DNA of 64,000 nucleotides. Origin: Stenotrophomonas bentonitica. Its GTDB lineage: Bacteria; Pseudomonadota; Gammaproteobacteria; Xanthomonadales; Xanthomonadaceae. Below are positions 63,366 through 64,000 of the stretch, piece by piece. Position 1 is the first letter of the stretch, and the number at the start of each line of letters is the position of its first letter. A program made the position numbers and the translations under genes. The notes under the pieces are model-generated. The model did no database searches. It saw only the letters and a list, made by a program, of their open reading frames with translations, and had not been told where the DNA came from. The DNA is taken from contig NZ_PKQP01000002.1 in assembly GCF_002887735.1 (NCBI RefSeq), forward strand, positions 310,001 to 374,000, given 5' to 3'.

Positions 63366-64000
63366 GCACTGCCTCCATCCTGTCCCTGGTGCGTGCCGAC
63401 CTGCAGGCGTTTGCGGGGTATTCCTCGGCGCGCAGCAGTGCGCTGGTCGGCGATGTCTGGCTCAACGCGAATGAATCGGCTTGGGCCAATCCGGCCGACG
63501 CCGCCGGTGGGGCGCGCCGCTATCCCGACCCGCAGCCAGCGGCGCTGCGTGATCGCCTGGCCGAGCTGTACGGCTGCTCGTCCGAACAACTGCTGATCGG
63601 CCGCGGCAGCGACGAGGCCATCGATCTGCTGGTACGCGCGCTGTGCGAGCCGGGCCGCGATGCGGTGGTGACCACGCCGCCGGTGTTCGGCATGTATGCC
63701 GTCTGCGCGCGCCTGCAGAACGCGCCGTTGATCGAGGTGCCGCTGGTCGATCAGGGCGATGCGCTGGTCGCCGATATCGATGCCGTCATTGCCGCGGCGC
63801 TGTCGGGCAACGCCAAGCTGGTGTTCCTGTGCTCGCCGTCCAATCCCGCGGGCAGCGTGATCACCTTGGCCGAGATCGAGCGGGTGGCCACGGCATTGCA
63901 GGGCAGGGCGCTGGTGGTGGTGGATGAGGCCTACGGGGAGTACGCCGAGCAACCGACCGCAACTACGCTGTTGAGCCGTTACGAGAACATCGCCGTGCTG
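63362..64000 (+). CDS. hisC: Histidinol-phosphate aminotransferase, truncated by the window end
   Basis: Starts at ATG 63362 and continues past the window; 213 codons are visible. PLP fold type I, with [12 protein letters not shown], the substrate-loop [13 protein letters not shown], and CSPSNPAGS followed by the cofactor-contacting [10 protein letters not shown]. The Schiff-base lysine lies beyond the edge. Third gene of the his operon. Confidence 0.93.
   Translation, partial: MSTASILSLVRADLQAFAGYSSARSSALVGDVWLNANESAWANPADAAGGARRYPDPQPAALRDRLAELYGCSSEQLLIGRGSDEAIDLLVRALCEPGRDAVVTTPPVFGMYAVCARLQNAPLIEVPLVDQGDALVADIDAVIAAALSGNAKLVFLCSPSNPAGSVITLAEIERVATALQGRALVVVDEAYGEYAEQPTATTLLSRYENIAVL

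Overview
The window is high-G+C gammaproteobacterial chromosome, most likely Stenotrophomonas or a close relative in the Xanthomonadaceae. Three short palindromes headed by the tetranucleotide GTAG (9782-9805, 9828-9851, 60657-60681) match the SMAG repeats typical of Stenotrophomonas maltophilia. The gene orders thrABC / Crp-Fnr regulator / hisS and TrpR-like regulator / hisGDC also fit this family. No phage, transposase, plasmid gene or CRISPR array was seen.

Layout. 1-8.6 kb: a truncated serine hydrolase, an XRE-cupin regulator, a large secreted discoidin/six-hairpin glycosidase with a LacI-type operator upstream, an APH-like phosphotransferase, and a hipBA toxin-antitoxin module with three operator palindromes. 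8.6-16.4 kb: ugd (UDP-glucose dehydrogenase), then a minus-strand housekeeping run (EamA transporter, murB, pyrD, a methyltransferase, a DUF4190 membrane protein, an SDR, amaB-like aldehyde dehydrogenase).

16.5-42.3 kb is one large exopolysaccharide/capsule locus. A long minus-strand set runs from a WcaJ/GumD-type initiating glycosyl-1-phosphate transferase (33928) to galE (16574). It carries three further glycosyltransferases, a CDP-glucose branch (glucose-1-phosphate cytidylyltransferase, CDP-glucose 4,6-dehydratase, RmlC-like epimerase, NDP-sugar reductase), an acyltransferase, Wzx, Wzy, an aldo/keto reductase, a Gfo/Idh oxidoreductase and a heparinase II/III protein. The plus-strand pair wzb/wzc (tyrosine phosphatase and kinase/co-polymerase) diverges from it. 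A 26-bp palindromic terminator separates wzc from a convergent group-4-capsule export operon (gfcA-like, wza, gfcB/yjbF, gfcC/yjbG, gfcD/yjbH). Together these supply precursors (Ugd, GalE, CDP-sugar genes), repeat-unit assembly, flipping, polymerisation, chain-length control and outer-membrane export.

42.4-53 kb: a PAP2 phosphatase, tRNA-Arg(CCT), small hydrophilic proteins, a DUF421 protein, then a tight plus-strand operon (zinc alcohol dehydrogenase, ACAD-like protein, PIG-L deacetylase, NodS-like methyltransferase, family 2 glycosyltransferase, small PQ-loop-like membrane protein). I recognise no described pathway for this set; it is the best candidate here for an undescribed system. DUF2383, GNAT, AraC and EamA genes follow.

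53-64 kb: the threonine operon with a Thr/Ile-rich leader peptide and foldable leader RNA, thrA-thrB-thrC, an Fnr-like regulator, hisS, a small lipoprotein whose stop codon lies inside a SMAG repeat, and the start of the histidine operon. The his promoter overlaps a perfect 10-4-10 palindrome just before a TrpR-family regulator gene, followed by hisG, hisD and hisC (cut by the window end).
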